The position numbers were made by a program, and so were the translations under genes. Under the pieces are notes generated by a model, which worked only from the letters and a program-made list of their open reading frames with translations, ran no database searches and was not told the origin of the DNA. A DNA stretch of 64,000 bases from Allokutzneria multivorans (GTDB taxonomy: Bacteria > Actinomycetota > Actinomycetes > Mycobacteriales > Pseudonocardiaceae), in assembly GCF_039537405.1 (NCBI RefSeq), contig NZ_BAABAL010000018.1, positions 186,001 through 250,000 of the forward strand, written 5' to 3'. Shown here piece after piece: positions 24,461-32,871 of the stretch. Each line of letters begins with the position of its first letter. Position 1 is the first letter of the stretch.

Positions 24461-25039
24461 ATGGCGAACGAACTGACGATCCCGCTCCTGCCCTGCCGGG
24501 ACATCGACGAGATCGCGTCCTTCTACGAGATGCTCGGCTTCTCGATCACCCATCGGCAGCGGCGGCCGTACCCACATCTCGCCTTGCGACGCGAGGACAT
24601 CAACCTGCACTTCTACGTGCTCGACGGCCACGTTCCCGAACAGTCGCACAGCTCGTGCCTGATCATCGTGCAGGACACCGGGCCGCTGTTCGAGGCGTTC
24701 GCGGCCGGAATGCGCGCCGTGCACGGGAAAATGCTCGTCTCCGGCATTCCGCGCATGACCAGACCGCGGCTGCGCAACGACCGCTACACCGGGTTCAGCG
24801 TGGTCGATCCGGGTGGCAACTGGATCCGGATCAACAAGGCCGCTCAAGAACCCGAGGCGAGCACCAAGCTCGCGAAAGCCCTGGAGAACGCGGCACGGCT
24901 GGCCGATTCGAAGGGCGACGAGCGGCAGGCACTGAAGATCCTCGAAGGCGCGCTCAAACGGACCGACGGCTCCGAACCGGAACTCCAGGCCGCGCAGGCC
25001 TTCCGCGACGAGTTGGTCGAACGGATCACGGCCGGGTAG
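24461..25039 (+). CDS. VOC / bleomycin-resistance-like protein with helical tail
   Basis: Residues 1-120 form a VOC domain starting IPLLPCRDIDEIASFYEMLGFSI and ending GGNWIRINK, close to bleomycin-binding and glyoxalase-like proteins. A C-terminal extension of about 65 residues is predicted helical and charged (ALENAARLADSKGDERQALK, ALKILEGALKRT), resembling a TPR hairpin, which is unusual for this family. TAGCGT 7 bases before the ATG suggests leaderless transcription. Ligand unknown. Confidence 0.82.
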   Translation: MANELTIPLLPCRDIDEIASFYEMLGFSITHRQRRPYPHLALRREDINLHFYVLDGHVPEQSHSSCLIIVQDTGPLFEAFAAGMRAVHGKMLVSGIPRMTRPRLRNDRYTGFSVVDPGGNWIRINKAAQEPEASTKLAKALENAARLADSKGDERQALKILEGALKRTDGSEPELQAAQAFRDELVERITAG

Positions 25040-25050
25040 ACCTTCCGGCT

Positions 25051-25572
25051 ATGAGAGCCGCACCCGGCGAGGTTCTGCACTTCTCCGAAGATCCGAACAT
25101 CACCCGTTTCGTGCCGCACGTCGCGGCGACCGCGCGCCAACCCGAGGCGTACGTGTGGGCGGTCGACGCGGCGCGCTCGCCGGACTACTGGTTTCCCCGG
25201 CAGTGTCCGCGCGCGATGGCGTGGGTGACGCCGTCCTCCACTGTGGACGATCGCTCTTGGCTGATGGGCACTCGCGTGCACGCGGTGGAGTACCGGGCGT
25301 TGGAGGCGATGCGCACCGTGCGGTTGTTCGCCTACCGCTTCTGCGCCTCGGACTTCGAGCCGTTCGAGGACAACGCCCACGTCGCCACGCGCACCGTCCA
25401 CCCGCTCGGCCCGCCGTCGCCGGTCGGCGATCTGTTCGAGCTGCACGAGCAGGCAGGCATCGAGCTGCGCGTGCTGCCGACGCTGTGGCCGTTCTGGGAC
25501 GTCGTCACCGCGAGCACGCTCGGCTTCAGCGGCATCCGGCTGCGCAACGCCTCGCCCAGGCTTATTCCTTGA
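25051..25572 (+). CDS. DUF6886 family protein
   Basis: A 173-residue cytoplasmic protein. It opens with LHFSEDPNITRFVPHVA and YVWAVDAARSPDYWFPRQCPR, which I recognise as the conserved start of the DUF6886 family (HxSE..I..F.PR, then VWA.D....Y..PRDCPR). The start is near the N-terminal strand, 11 bases after the preceding gene. Biochemical role unknown; the fold may resemble ADP-ribosyltransferase-like proteins, which is a guess. Confidence 0.72.
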   Translation: MRAAPGEVLHFSEDPNITRFVPHVAATARQPEAYVWAVDAARSPDYWFPRQCPRAMAWVTPSSTVDDRSWLMGTRVHAVEYRALEAMRTVRLFAYRFCASDFEPFEDNAHVATRTVHPLGPPSPVGDLFELHEQAGIELRVLPTLWPFWDVVTASTLGFSGIRLRNASPRLIP

Positions 25573-25598
25573 CACGAATATTCCCACGTGTGAATACT
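25569..25598 (+). promoter_or_regulatory. Leaderless promoter with GAATATTC palindrome
   Basis: TTGACA (25569-25574) and AATACT (25593-25598) are 18 bases apart, and the ATG follows after 6 bases. The spacer holds GAATATTC, a candidate operator for the ArsR-type product. The -35 overlaps the stop codon of the previous gene. Confidence 0.6.
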
Positions 25599-25604
25599 GG
25601 CTGC

Positions 25605-26417
25605 ATGGACGCACTCCTGACGGCTCTCGCGGACCCAGCCCGCTGGCGACTCGTGAGCTTGCTGGCACAGCGACCCCGGTCGGTCGGCGTGCTCGCGCAG
25701 CTGGCCGAGGCGCGTCAGCCGCAGACGACGAAGCACCTGCAAGCCCTGGAGCGCGCGGGCCTCGTCACCTCCGAACGCACCGGCCAACGCCGCGTCTACG
25801 CACTCCGGGCCGAGGCTCTGCGGGAACTCGCGGCGGAGCTGACAAGGCTCGCGGATGCGGCGGATCATGTTGGTACGTATGAGCTTTACACCGACAGCGT
25901 CCAGTCGGAGCGCCGCGCGGCGAACGAGGCCGGATGGGCCGATGGCCGCTCGTTCACGTTCCTGCGGTCGCTGCCCGGGAACCCGGAGCTGGTGTGGCGC
26001 TACCTCACCGAACCCGATCTGCTCACGCACTGGTGGACGCCTGAGGACCTGCGCGTCTCCGAGCTGACCTTCCAGGCGCGGCCGGGCGGACGGATCGTCC
26101 AGGAGTACCGCGACGCCGAGGACGCGGACGGCTCCGACGTGGTCGTGGGGCGCGCGGAGGGAGTCGTCGACGAGGCGCTCCCCGGCTCGCGCTTGGCCTA
26201 CCGGCTGTCCCCGCTGCTGCCCGACGGCGGCACCGCGTTCACCGCACACGTCGTTTTCGCACTTCAGAGCACTGATACCGGAGTGGACCTCGACGTCCGC
26301 TACCGGATCACCCACAGCACAGTCGACTCCGCGGACTTCATCGCGGGCATCGAGATCGGCTTCGGCCAGAGCCTCGACAAGCTCGCCGCGGACATCACCC
26401 GGAGGAGCACCCCATGA
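25605..26417 (+). CDS. ArsR-type HTH fused to an SRPBCC (AHSA1) domain
   Basis: A 270-residue two-domain protein. The N-terminal winged helix (ALADPARWRLVSLLAQRPRSVGVLAQL, QPQTTKHLQALERAGLV) is ArsR-like with no obvious metal-binding Cys. The C-terminal domain from about residue 120 (FTFLRSLPGNPELVWRYLTEPDLLTHWWTPEDLRV) is an AHSA1-type START-like ligand pocket. Fusion suggests direct sensing of a small hydrophobic ligand. A 4-base overlap with the reductase gene implies joint control. Confidence 0.85.
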   Translation: MDALLTALADPARWRLVSLLAQRPRSVGVLAQLAEARQPQTTKHLQALERAGLVTSERTGQRRVYALRAEALRELAAELTRLADAADHVGTYELYTDSVQSERRAANEAGWADGRSFTFLRSLPGNPELVWRYLTEPDLLTHWWTPEDLRVSELTFQARPGGRIVQEYRDAEDADGSDVVVGRAEGVVDEALPGSRLAYRLSPLLPDGGTAFTAHVVFALQSTDTGVDLDVRYRITHSTVDSADFIAGIEIGFGQSLDKLAADITRRSTP

Positions 26418-26998
26418 CCCGTCGAGTCGTCGCCAACATCAACCTGTCCCTGGACGGCCACTACGCCAAACCGGACAGCCCCGACATGAGCTGGGTGCTG
26501 CCCCACGCGACCAGCGACGTGGCGCGTGATCACATGACCAGCCTGTGGATGCCCGCCACGACCGCGCTCCTCGGGCGCCGCAACGCCGAGGGCTTCCTCG
26601 GGTTCTGGCCGACGATCATCGGCGCCGAGGGTGTCGATGCGCGCGACGAGGCGTACGCGAAGTGGCTCGTGGCCACCGACAAGGTCGTGCTGTCCTCCAC
26701 GCTCGGCACCGCGCCGTGGGAGCGCACGACCGTCGTCGACAAGCCCACCGCCGAGGTGATCGCCGACCTCCGCGCCCAGGACGGCGGCGACATCGTGGTG
26801 TTCTCCAGCGTCAGCGTCATCAAGGCCCTGCTCGCCGCCGACGAGGTCGACCGGCTCGCGCTGATGATCTTCCCGATCTTCCTCGGCGGTGGCCCGCGCA
26901 TGTTCGACGGCACGCTGCCCGAGGGCCGGTGGAAGCTCGTCAGCCAGTCCACCAGCGACAACGGCGCCGTCGCCCTGGTCTACGACCGCCTCCGCTGA
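26414..26998 (+). CDS. RibD C-terminal / dihydrofolate reductase-like protein
   Basis: A 194-residue protein of the RibD_C/DHFR-like fold: VVANINLSLDGHYA at the start, TALLGRRNAEGFLGFW, and the NADPH-loop-like DIVVFSSVSVIKALL before the closing LIFPIFLGGGPRMF. Such YyaP/YwjB-type proteins are NADPH reductases of unknown substrate. It begins ATGA-overlapped with the ArsR-SRPBCC gene, which probably senses its substrate. Confidence 0.88.
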   Translation: MTRRVVANINLSLDGHYAKPDSPDMSWVLPHATSDVARDHMTSLWMPATTALLGRRNAEGFLGFWPTIIGAEGVDARDEAYAKWLVATDKVVLSSTLGTAPWERTTVVDKPTAEVIADLRAQDGGDIVVFSSVSVIKALLAADEVDRLALMIFPIFLGGGPRMFDGTLPEGRWKLVSQSTSDNGAVALVYDRLR

Positions 26999-27011
26999 CT
27001 CCCGCGCATGA

Positions 27012-27046
27012 ACAGCTGCTCGCCTTGCACGTGGGCGAGCAGCTGT
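27012..27046. terminator. Bidirectional hairpin terminator
   Basis: ACAGCTGCTCGCC and GGCGAGCAGCTGT form a perfect 13-base-pair stem with a 9-base loop, midway between two convergent genes. Confidence 0.75.
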
Positions 27047-27065
27047 GGTCACCGGCGAACTCCGG

Positions 27066-27599
27066 TCAGTACCGGGAGAGGTGGAGCGAGGAGGTCATGT
27101 CGTTGAATCCCGGCAGTGCTTCCCAGTCGGAGATCTGACTGCCAAGGCTCCTCAGCCGGTAGGTGCCGCCGCCCGGGTCACGTCCGACCCAGTTGTACAA
27201 CGTCACGTCGTTGCACCACGAATGGGTAATGAGCGACGAAGTCGCGTTCTCCATCTCGTAGCCGACCGTATAGATGCCGTAGCCACTGTGGTCACAGGGC
27301 CCGTCCTTCCCGAAAAACATCTCCCAGTGGCCTTTGTAGTTGTTGTCCGTGTACAGCGTGACGAGGACGTTTTCGGCACGCGCCGCGCTCTTGGCAACGG
27401 CGAGGTCGTTACCGCACTCGCGCGAGACGACCTCGGATGCCGTCTCACCCGGCTTGAGCTTCTTGAGCGTGGTCATGCAGTACGTGCCCGTCGCGGCGCC
27501 GGGCTGAGGCGCGGCCGAGGCGACGCCCGAGCCGACCAGACCGGCGACGCTGACGAGTCCGGCGACGATCGCCGCCGTTTTCTTGTGTCCGATTTTCAC
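27066..27599 (-). CDS. Secreted beta/gamma-crystallin-like protein, copy 1
   Basis: A 177-residue exported protein with a Sec signal peptide ending ASA-APQ near residue 30. Mature features are five Cys and a repeated aromatic/Gly pattern (TLYTDNNYKGHWEMFFGKDGPC, then THSWCNDVTLYN) resembling beta/gamma-crystallin or peptidase-inhibitor folds. It ends PGFNDMTSSLHLSR, identical to the last residues of the paralogue at 62981-63511. The two genes also share promoter-region sequence. Function unknown; a calcium-binding or stress-related extracellular role is possible. Confidence 0.78.
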   Translation of the reverse strand: MKIGHKKTAAIVAGLVSVAGLVGSGVASAAPQPGAATGTYCMTTLKKLKPGETASEVVSRECGNDLAVAKSAARAENVLVTLYTDNNYKGHWEMFFGKDGPCDHSGYGIYTVGYEMENATSSLITHSWCNDVTLYNWVGRDPGGGTYRLRSLGSQISDWEALPGFNDMTSSLHLSRY

Positions 27600-27640
27600 G
27601 GCAGGACGCTCACACGGAAAGCGATTTGGCGTCGAACCCT

Positions 27641-27656
27641 TTCAGGAAAGCCTGAA
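27641..27656. promoter_or_regulatory. TTCAGG-N4-CCTGAA inverted repeat, copy 1
   Basis: TTCAGGAAAGCCTGAA lies 42 bases upstream of the secreted-protein ATG. The same dyad with the same spacing stands upstream of the paralogous gene near 63553, so it is likely an operator or promoter element rather than chance. Confidence 0.55.
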
Positions 27657-27732
27657 GCGGTTTCCCTGCCCGCTCCCCGTCAACGTTCAGAAATTCTTTC
27701 GCGACAAATCCGACACCAACTCACGAACCATT

Positions 27733-28719
27733 TTACGTGGTGAACTCGAGTGCTGTGCGGCCTTGGGAGACGGGCTGCGACCTGCGGAGGACCAGGCCGC
27801 ATTCGCCTGCCAGCGCGGACAGCTCGTCGACCGATCTTTCCTTGCCGCCGAAGCACATCAGCATGAACAGGTCGATCCCGGTGTCGGCGCCTTCGCCGCG
27901 CACGGGCTCGATCACCACGACGGTGCTGTCCGGCCTGGCGGCTTCGCGGCAACGGGTGAGGATCTTGCGACAGTGCTCGTCGTCCCAGTCGTGCAGGATG
28001 TCCGACAGCACATAGGCATCGGCTCCCGCCGGCAGCGCCGCGAAGAAGCTCCCGGTCACCGCCTCCGCACGATCGCCGAGCCCCGCCGCCGCGAACCGCT
28101 CGGCAGCGGCCCCGCTCGTCGGCGCGAGGTCCACGACCTGCCCGCGCACCCCGGGATGGGCTTCGAGGATCGCGGCGAGCACGTTCCCGTCTCCCCCGCC
28201 GACGTCGACGACGCGGGGGAACCGGCTCCAGTCGAAGCGCTCCGCGATCTGCGTGACCTGCGTCCGGAATCGCCAGGTCATCTGCGCGTCGAAGGAGCGC
28301 CGCAACTCCGGGTGGGCGTCGAGGTCCGCCCAGAAGTCGCGTCCGTACCGCTTCGGGTAGGCCGGAGTGCCGCTGGTGACCGTGTCGAGCAGGTCCACGA
28401 AGGCGAGTTCGGCGCGTCCACCGGCACAGTCGATGTCGAGCAGGGGTTTCACGCCTTCCGGGGCGTCATCGCTCATCTGCGCGCCGAGGCTCGTCGCCCG
28501 GTATCGCCTTTCGGCGTCGACTTCGAAGACTCCGGCCGCGACGAGGTGTTCGAGCAGTCGTTCCAGGGCCGCCGCGTCGGTTCCGGTTTTGGCCGCGAGG
28601 GTTTCCGCTGTCGCGCCGCTCGCGCCCGCGTGTTCGACGAGGCCGAGCGTGGCGGCGACGCGAATGGACATGGGGGTGGCGAGGTCGGCCATGGCGAGAA
28701 TCGACTGTGCTTGGTCCAC
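27733..28719 (-). CDS. SAM-dependent O-methyltransferase
   Basis: A 328-residue methyltransferase of the plant-COMT/hydroxyneurosporene type. The N-terminal dimerisation winged helix (ATLGLVEHAGASGATAETLA) is followed by the SAM site VVDVGGGDGNVLAAIL at about residue 170 and the LSDILHDWDDEHC catalytic region with a His, common to antibiotic O-methyltransferases. TAGCCT 6 bases before the GTG suggests leaderless transcription. Substrate unknown; no biosynthetic cluster is adjacent. Confidence 0.9.
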   Translation of the reverse strand: MDQAQSILAMADLATPMSIRVAATLGLVEHAGASGATAETLAAKTGTDAAALERLLEHLVAAGVFEVDAERRYRATSLGAQMSDDAPEGVKPLLDIDCAGGRAELAFVDLLDTVTSGTPAYPKRYGRDFWADLDAHPELRRSFDAQMTWRFRTQVTQIAERFDWSRFPRVVDVGGGDGNVLAAILEAHPGVRGQVVDLAPTSGAAAERFAAAGLGDRAEAVTGSFFAALPAGADAYVLSDILHDWDDEHCRKILTRCREAARPDSTVVVIEPVRGEGADTGIDLFMLMCFGGKERSVDELSALAGECGLVLRRSQPVSQGRTALEFTT

Positions 28720-28760
28720 CGCCCGAGGCTATAGACCTTTGTGGCAATGGTCGCCGCGTT

Positions 28761-29882
28761 TTAGAAGGGTGCGGGTTCTGCGATCGGTTCGAGCTCGGTG
28801 TCGTAGGTGCGCTTCGCTGGTGTGGTCCACCGGTGGGTGCCGTCTTCTCGGTTTTCGCACCGCCAGTTCGAGTGGGTCTTCATGGTGTGGTGGTGCCTGC
28901 ATTTGGGTCGGAGGTTGCGGATGGTGGTGTTGGTTCCGTCGAACGGTCGGCAGTGGTCGAGGTCGCAGCGTTGGGCGGGTTGCTGGCATCCGATGGCTGT
29001 GCACCTGGGGTAGCGGGCGTTGATGAGTTCTCGTTGTTTCGGCGACGGCCTGTAGGTGTCGCTGACTTCTTCGGCCATGCCGGTGACCGGGTCGGTCAGG
29101 ATGCGTTTCCAGACTCCGCCTGCCGCTATGTCCTGCGCGACATGGGTCGGGATCGGCCCGTATCCCGCGAGCATGCCGGGGTCGTCGGTGAGGCCGAGCA
29201 GTGCGGTGATGGGCATCGTCAGGTACACCATGGTCTGGCCCTGTGGTGCCGGGGTGTCGAGGCCTAGCAGCAGGTCTCGGGCGACGTCGGCTCGTTTCTG
29301 GTCCAGGGTCCGGTCATCCTTGGGCAGGGATTTCGCGATCCTGTCGATGTGGTCGAAGGCCATCGCGGTGTCGTGGGCGGTCATGGTGTGGCGGAGTTCG
29401 GCCATGCCGTCGTCGAGGTTGATCTTCTCGACCAACCTGCGTTTGCGTTTCTCCTCGTGCCGGAGATCGGCGGCCTTGGGGTCGAGTTTGTGGATCAACG
29501 TCTGGGCACGCCGCCGGATCGAGGTGTAGGTGCGAGTGGGGGCGTACTCCAGCAGGTTCGCCTCGGCGATCGAAGCCTGCGACTCCTTCAAGATCCGCAC
29601 CTGGTCCACGATGAGCAGGGCCTTGCTCTCATCGATCAACCCAGCCGACAGAGCCGCCAACACTCGGGGGCGTTCGGTCAGCTCGGAGGCGTTGGACAGG
29701 ATGCGATCCGCGCCACGTCGGGAGATGTGCAGGGCGCAGGCGATCTCATTCTGCACGAACCGGTAATCGCGATCGTCGGCGGCGGTGTGGAATGTGATCA
29801 AGGCTGTGGCGAGTTCCGCTTTCGCATGACACAGAGCGGCCTGTTTCGCCTCAACCTCAACGAGAAGTTCATCGAGGGTCAT
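28761..29882 (-). CDS. DUF222 / HNH endonuclease (13E12-repeat type)
   Basis: A 373-residue protein. The N-terminal DUF222 helical region spans about residues 1-270, and the C-terminal HNH nuclease motif is CDLDHCRPFDGTNTTIRNLRPKCRHHHTMKTH with the upstream CTAIGCQQPAQ zinc-type Cys. It is usually multi-copy in actinobacterial genomes and often tied to mobile DNA; the precise role is unsettled. Its codon use is less GC-rich than its neighbours, which fits recent transfer. Confidence 0.88.
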   Translation of the reverse strand: MTLDELLVEVEAKQAALCHAKAELATALITFHTAADDRDYRFVQNEIACALHISRRGADRILSNASELTERPRVLAALSAGLIDESKALLIVDQVRILKESQASIAEANLLEYAPTRTYTSIRRRAQTLIHKLDPKAADLRHEEKRKRRLVEKINLDDGMAELRHTMTAHDTAMAFDHIDRIAKSLPKDDRTLDQKRADVARDLLLGLDTPAPQGQTMVYLTMPITALLGLTDDPGMLAGYGPIPTHVAQDIAAGGVWKRILTDPVTGMAEEVSDTYRPSPKQRELINARYPRCTAIGCQQPAQRCDLDHCRPFDGTNTTIRNLRPKCRHHHTMKTHSNWRCENREDGTHRWTTPAKRTYDTELEPIAEPAPF

Positions 29883-30257
29883 ACCCCCAATTCTACCCGC
29901 AAATAATAGTGGATCATGGCTCTAAAGAATGAATTCCTAGGCGCCCGCAACCCCGAAAACGCAACCCCCACAAAACGCAAGACGCCAACACGACCGAGGC
30001 TTTACCTGGGGTGCGCGTGCCATACGCTTCCGCGAGGGCCGGGGTTCTATCCCGTGCCCCTGTAAGGCCCAGGGGCACGCGCAAGGGGCCCCCAGGTCAA
30101 GCCGACCCCACGCAAGGACCGGCGCGGACAACCCCTCACTCACGACTCAAAACATAAGAATCACCAGGAATCGCCGACGGACCGAAAGCCAACACACTTG
30201 AGTTGCGCCTGGGTTTCATTCCCACCCGACAACAGCCCGCGACGATACAGTCGCAGG
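29883..30257. other. 375-base gap with a large hairpin-forming element
   Basis: No ORF is supported here. ACCTGGGG (30004-30011) pairs with CCCCAGGT (30091-30098) as an outer stem. Inside, CGTGCCCCTG (30053-30062) pairs with CAGGGGCACG (30070-30079) around a 7-base loop. The AT-rich 29883-29940 probably holds the promoter of the DUF222 gene. The structure could be a non-coding RNA, a terminator or a repeat; no RNA family was recognised, and the GGGTTC in it is not part of a tRNA. Confidence 0.4.
30239..30254 (+). promoter_or_regulatory. Inverted repeat and -10 box before the ATPase gene
   Basis: GCGAC-GATACA-GTCGC is an inverted repeat. It contains TACAGT (30246-30251), which lies 6 bases before the ATG, so transcription is probably leaderless and the dyad could be an autoregulatory operator. 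Confidence 0.45.
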
Positions 30258-31619
30258 ATGTACATCTCGCGGGTCAGGCTCAGCAACATCCGGGGCTTCC
30301 ACGGCTCCCGCCAGGTCGACCTGGAGCTGACCCGCCCGGACGGCACCCACGCGGGCTGGACGGTGATCGCGGGCCGCAACGGCTCCGGCAAGACCTCTCT
30401 CCTGCGGGCGATCGCGCTCGCGGTGAGCGGTCCCGCTGTGTCCCGCAACCTGGTGCCGGACTTCGAGAACTGGATCACCTCCGGGCGGGACACCGCGACG
30501 ACGCGGGTGCAGCTGGCCTTCGATCCGGACGTGGACCGGATGACCGGGCAGGGCAGGACGCCGAAGAACGAGTTCTGGGTGGGGCTGGCGTGGACGCCGC
30601 CGGACAAGCAGACGCAGGTGTACCGGGCGAGCGTGCAGCCCTCGTTGCACGAGGCGATCCCGGAGCGGCAGCGGGCGATGCCGCGTCGCGGGCCGTGGCA
30701 GGACAACCCGACGGGCTGGTTCTGCGCCGCGTACGGGCCGTTCCGCAGGCTCGCGGGCGGGGCCAGCGACGCGCAGCGGTTGATGCTCAGCCCCGGGCCC
30801 GTCGCCCGGTTGGCGAGCTTGTTCCACGAGGACGCCTCGCTCGCTGAGGGCGTGAGCTGGTTGATCGAGCAGCACCTGCGGTCGCTGGAGGGGCGGCCTG
30901 GGGCGTTGGAGCTCAAGGACACGGCGCTGCGGGTGCTGGCGGACGGGTTGCTGCCGGACTCCTACCGGATCGAGGGCGTGGACTCCGACGGGTTGTGGGT
31001 GGTGCGCGGCGGGCACCGGTTCCCGCTGCGGGAGATGAGCGACGGCTACCGGACGGTGGCGGCGCTGGTGGTGGACCTGCTCAAGCAGATCCACGAGGCC
31101 TTCGGCAGCCTCCCGGTGCGCAGGGAGGGCAAGACCCCGGTGATCACCGTGCCGGGCGTGGTGATCATCGACGAGGTGGACGCGCACCTGCACGTCTCGT
31201 GGCAGAAGCGGATCGGCGGCTGGCTCAAGGAGCACTTCCCGCACATCCAGTTCATCGTGACCACGCACAGCCCCTACGTGTGCCAGGCGGCCGACGAGGG
31301 CGGGCTGATCCGCCTGCCCGGCCCGGACGGCGAGGACCCGCCGCTGGTGGTGGACCAGGACCTCTACGAGCGGATCGTGTTCGGCAGCGGCGACGACGCG
31401 GTGCTCTCGGAGCTCTTCGGCCTGGACACCCCGTACTCCGAGCGCGCGCAACAACTCCGCCGCGAGCTGGTGGAGCTGGAGGTCGGCGTGCTCGCGGGGG
31501 AGATCAGCGACGCGGCGAAGTACCGCTACCAGCAGTTGAAGGACCTGCTGACCAGCTCTCCGGTCGCGCGGGTCGACGAGGTCGCGGCGAGCCTGCGTCG
31601 CGACTGGTCAGAGGAATGA
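30258..31619 (+). CDS. PtuA-like SMC/ABC-type ATPase of a two-gene defence cassette
   Basis: A 453-residue ATPase of the AAA_15/AAA_21 (RecF/SMC-like) type. Walker A is GRNGSGKT at residues 39-46, an ABC-like signature MSDGYR at about 262, Walker B VVIIDEVDAHLH at about 300, and the switch His in TTHSPYV. There is no TOPRIM domain, so it is not a Gabija/OLD nuclease. Its ATGA overlap with an HNH nuclease gene matches the layout of the Septu system (PtuA ATPase plus PtuB nuclease), in which the ATPase is thought to control the nuclease during phage infection. Assignment to Septu proper needs a profile search. Confidence 0.8.
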   Translation: MYISRVRLSNIRGFHGSRQVDLELTRPDGTHAGWTVIAGRNGSGKTSLLRAIALAVSGPAVSRNLVPDFENWITSGRDTATTRVQLAFDPDVDRMTGQGRTPKNEFWVGLAWTPPDKQTQVYRASVQPSLHEAIPERQRAMPRRGPWQDNPTGWFCAAYGPFRRLAGGASDAQRLMLSPGPVARLASLFHEDASLAEGVSWLIEQHLRSLEGRPGALELKDTALRVLADGLLPDSYRIEGVDSDGLWVVRGGHRFPLREMSDGYRTVAALVVDLLKQIHEAFGSLPVRREGKTPVITVPGVVIIDEVDAHLHVSWQKRIGGWLKEHFPHIQFIVTTHSPYVCQAADEGGLIRLPGPDGEDPPLVVDQDLYERIVFGSGDDAVLSELFGLDTPYSERAQQLRRELVELEVGVLAGEISDAAKYRYQQLKDLLTSSPVARVDEVAASLRRDWSEE

Positions 31620-32341
31620 TCAGGCTCGCCCGCGCCCAGCTGCCCGAGGAGGTCGCCGGGCGGCTCGCGGGGCTCACCGAACGCCTGCGCACGGCACCGC
31701 GCGCGAGCCGGACCACGCACGCGCGCAGGATGTGGCGGGCCAACCCCGATCGCAAGGCCCTGCGCACGGCGTTGACCGCGATGGCCCCCGGGCGGCAGCA
31801 CTGCATGTACTGCGGCGACAACCAGGGCACCGACATCGATCACCACGAACCGTTGTCCCGCAACCCTTTACGGACCTTCGACTGGCTCAACCACCTGCTG
31901 GCGTGCTCGATGTGCAACAGCCACGTCAAGCGCGACCGCTACCCGGTGGCCGCCGACGGGACACCGCTGCTGATCGACCCCACGGTCGAGGACCCCTTCG
32001 AGCACCTGGTGCTGGCGTTGTCGCTGGGCGAGTACCACCCGCTGACCGCGAAGGGCCGCGCGACGATCGAGGTCTGCGGCCTCAACCGCCCCCTGCTGAC
32101 CCGAGGCCGCGTGCAGGCTCAGCGCGTGGTCGTCTACTGCCTGCGCGAATGGGCCCGCGCCCGCAGCGCGGCGAACCGGGCGCGCGCCGTGCTGACCGTG
32201 CGCGAGCAGCCCTTCGCCGACGTGTGCCAGTCGATGCTGCGCCAGGCCGTGCTGCCGAGGGCGGACCTGGTCTTCTCCGACTCCCCCGGTGTCGTTGAGC
32301 TGCTGCGCCTCCCCGAACTCCGCGCCGCGCTGCTTTCGTGA
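31616..32341 (+). CDS. PtuB-like HNH nuclease
   Basis: A 241-residue protein. The HNH/zinc motif is at residues 63-105: Cys63-x2-Cys66, DIDHHEP (His76 and His77), Asn92 region, then Cys97-x2-Cys100-Asn101 and Lys105. This resembles the PtuB-type HNH of Septu and retron nuclease effectors. The C-terminal 110 residues are helical and probably contact the ATPase. Translation is coupled to the ATPase by an ATGA overlap. Expected to cut DNA when released or activated by its partner; the trigger is unknown. Confidence 0.82.
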   Translation: MIRLARAQLPEEVAGRLAGLTERLRTAPRASRTTHARRMWRANPDRKALRTALTAMAPGRQHCMYCGDNQGTDIDHHEPLSRNPLRTFDWLNHLLACSMCNSHVKRDRYPVAADGTPLLIDPTVEDPFEHLVLALSLGEYHPLTAKGRATIEVCGLNRPLLTRGRVQAQRVVVYCLREWARARSAANRARAVLTVREQPFADVCQSMLRQAVLPRADLVFSDSPGVVELLRLPELRAALLS

Positions 32342-32420
32342 GGACTCGGTGTCGAAAAGCGGCGCCGCCGATCGACGCTCGGGTAGAAAGCACGCACACC
32401 CTTCAGGACGGAGACAGGCG

Positions 32421-32849
32421 ATGCGCTACATGGTGATCGTGAAGGCCAGCGAGGAGTCCGAGGCCGGCGCGCTGCCGACGGCCGAGGAGCTCAACGCCAT
32501 GGGCAAGTTCAACGCGGAGCTGGTCGAGGCCGGGATCATGCTCGCCGGTGACGGTCTTCAGCCCAGCTCCAAGGGCGCCCGGGTGCGCTTCGAGGGCGAC
32601 AAGCGGACGGTGATCGACGGCCCGTTCGCCGAGACCAAGGAGCTCATCGCCGGGTTCTGGATCCTCGACGTCGCGTCGCTGGAGGAGGCCGTGGAGTGGG
32701 TGAAGCGCGCCCCCTTCGCCGGCTCCGAGGCGGTGGAGGTCGAGATCCGCAAGGTCATCGAGGCCGCCGACTTCGCCCCGGTGATGACCCCGGAGATGGT
32801 GGCCCAGGAGGACCGGCTGCGCGAGAAGATCGAGCAGCAGCGCTCCTGA
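32421..32849 (+). CDS. YciI-like (DGPF) protein
   Basis: A 142-residue protein with the YciI/DGPF-domain signature: MRYMVIVKASEESEAG, FNAELVEAGIMLAGDGLQPS, and IDGPFAETKELIAGFWI. Members are small, possibly enzymatic proteins often encoded near ECF sigma factors; none is next to this one. The start has GGAGACAGG upstream. Confidence 0.9.
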   Translation: MRYMVIVKASEESEAGALPTAEELNAMGKFNAELVEAGIMLAGDGLQPSSKGARVRFEGDKRTVIDGPFAETKELIAGFWILDVASLEEAVEWVKRAPFAGSEAVEVEIRKVIEAADFAPVMTPEMVAQEDRLREKIEQQRS

Positions 32850-32871
32850 GCCCCAGGTCGAGGACCCCGGC

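Noticed and set aside
30004..30098. tRNA or tRNA-like gene
   Set aside because: GGGGTTCTATCCC looks like a T-arm, but no acceptor stem, D-arm or anticodon arm can be laid out around it.
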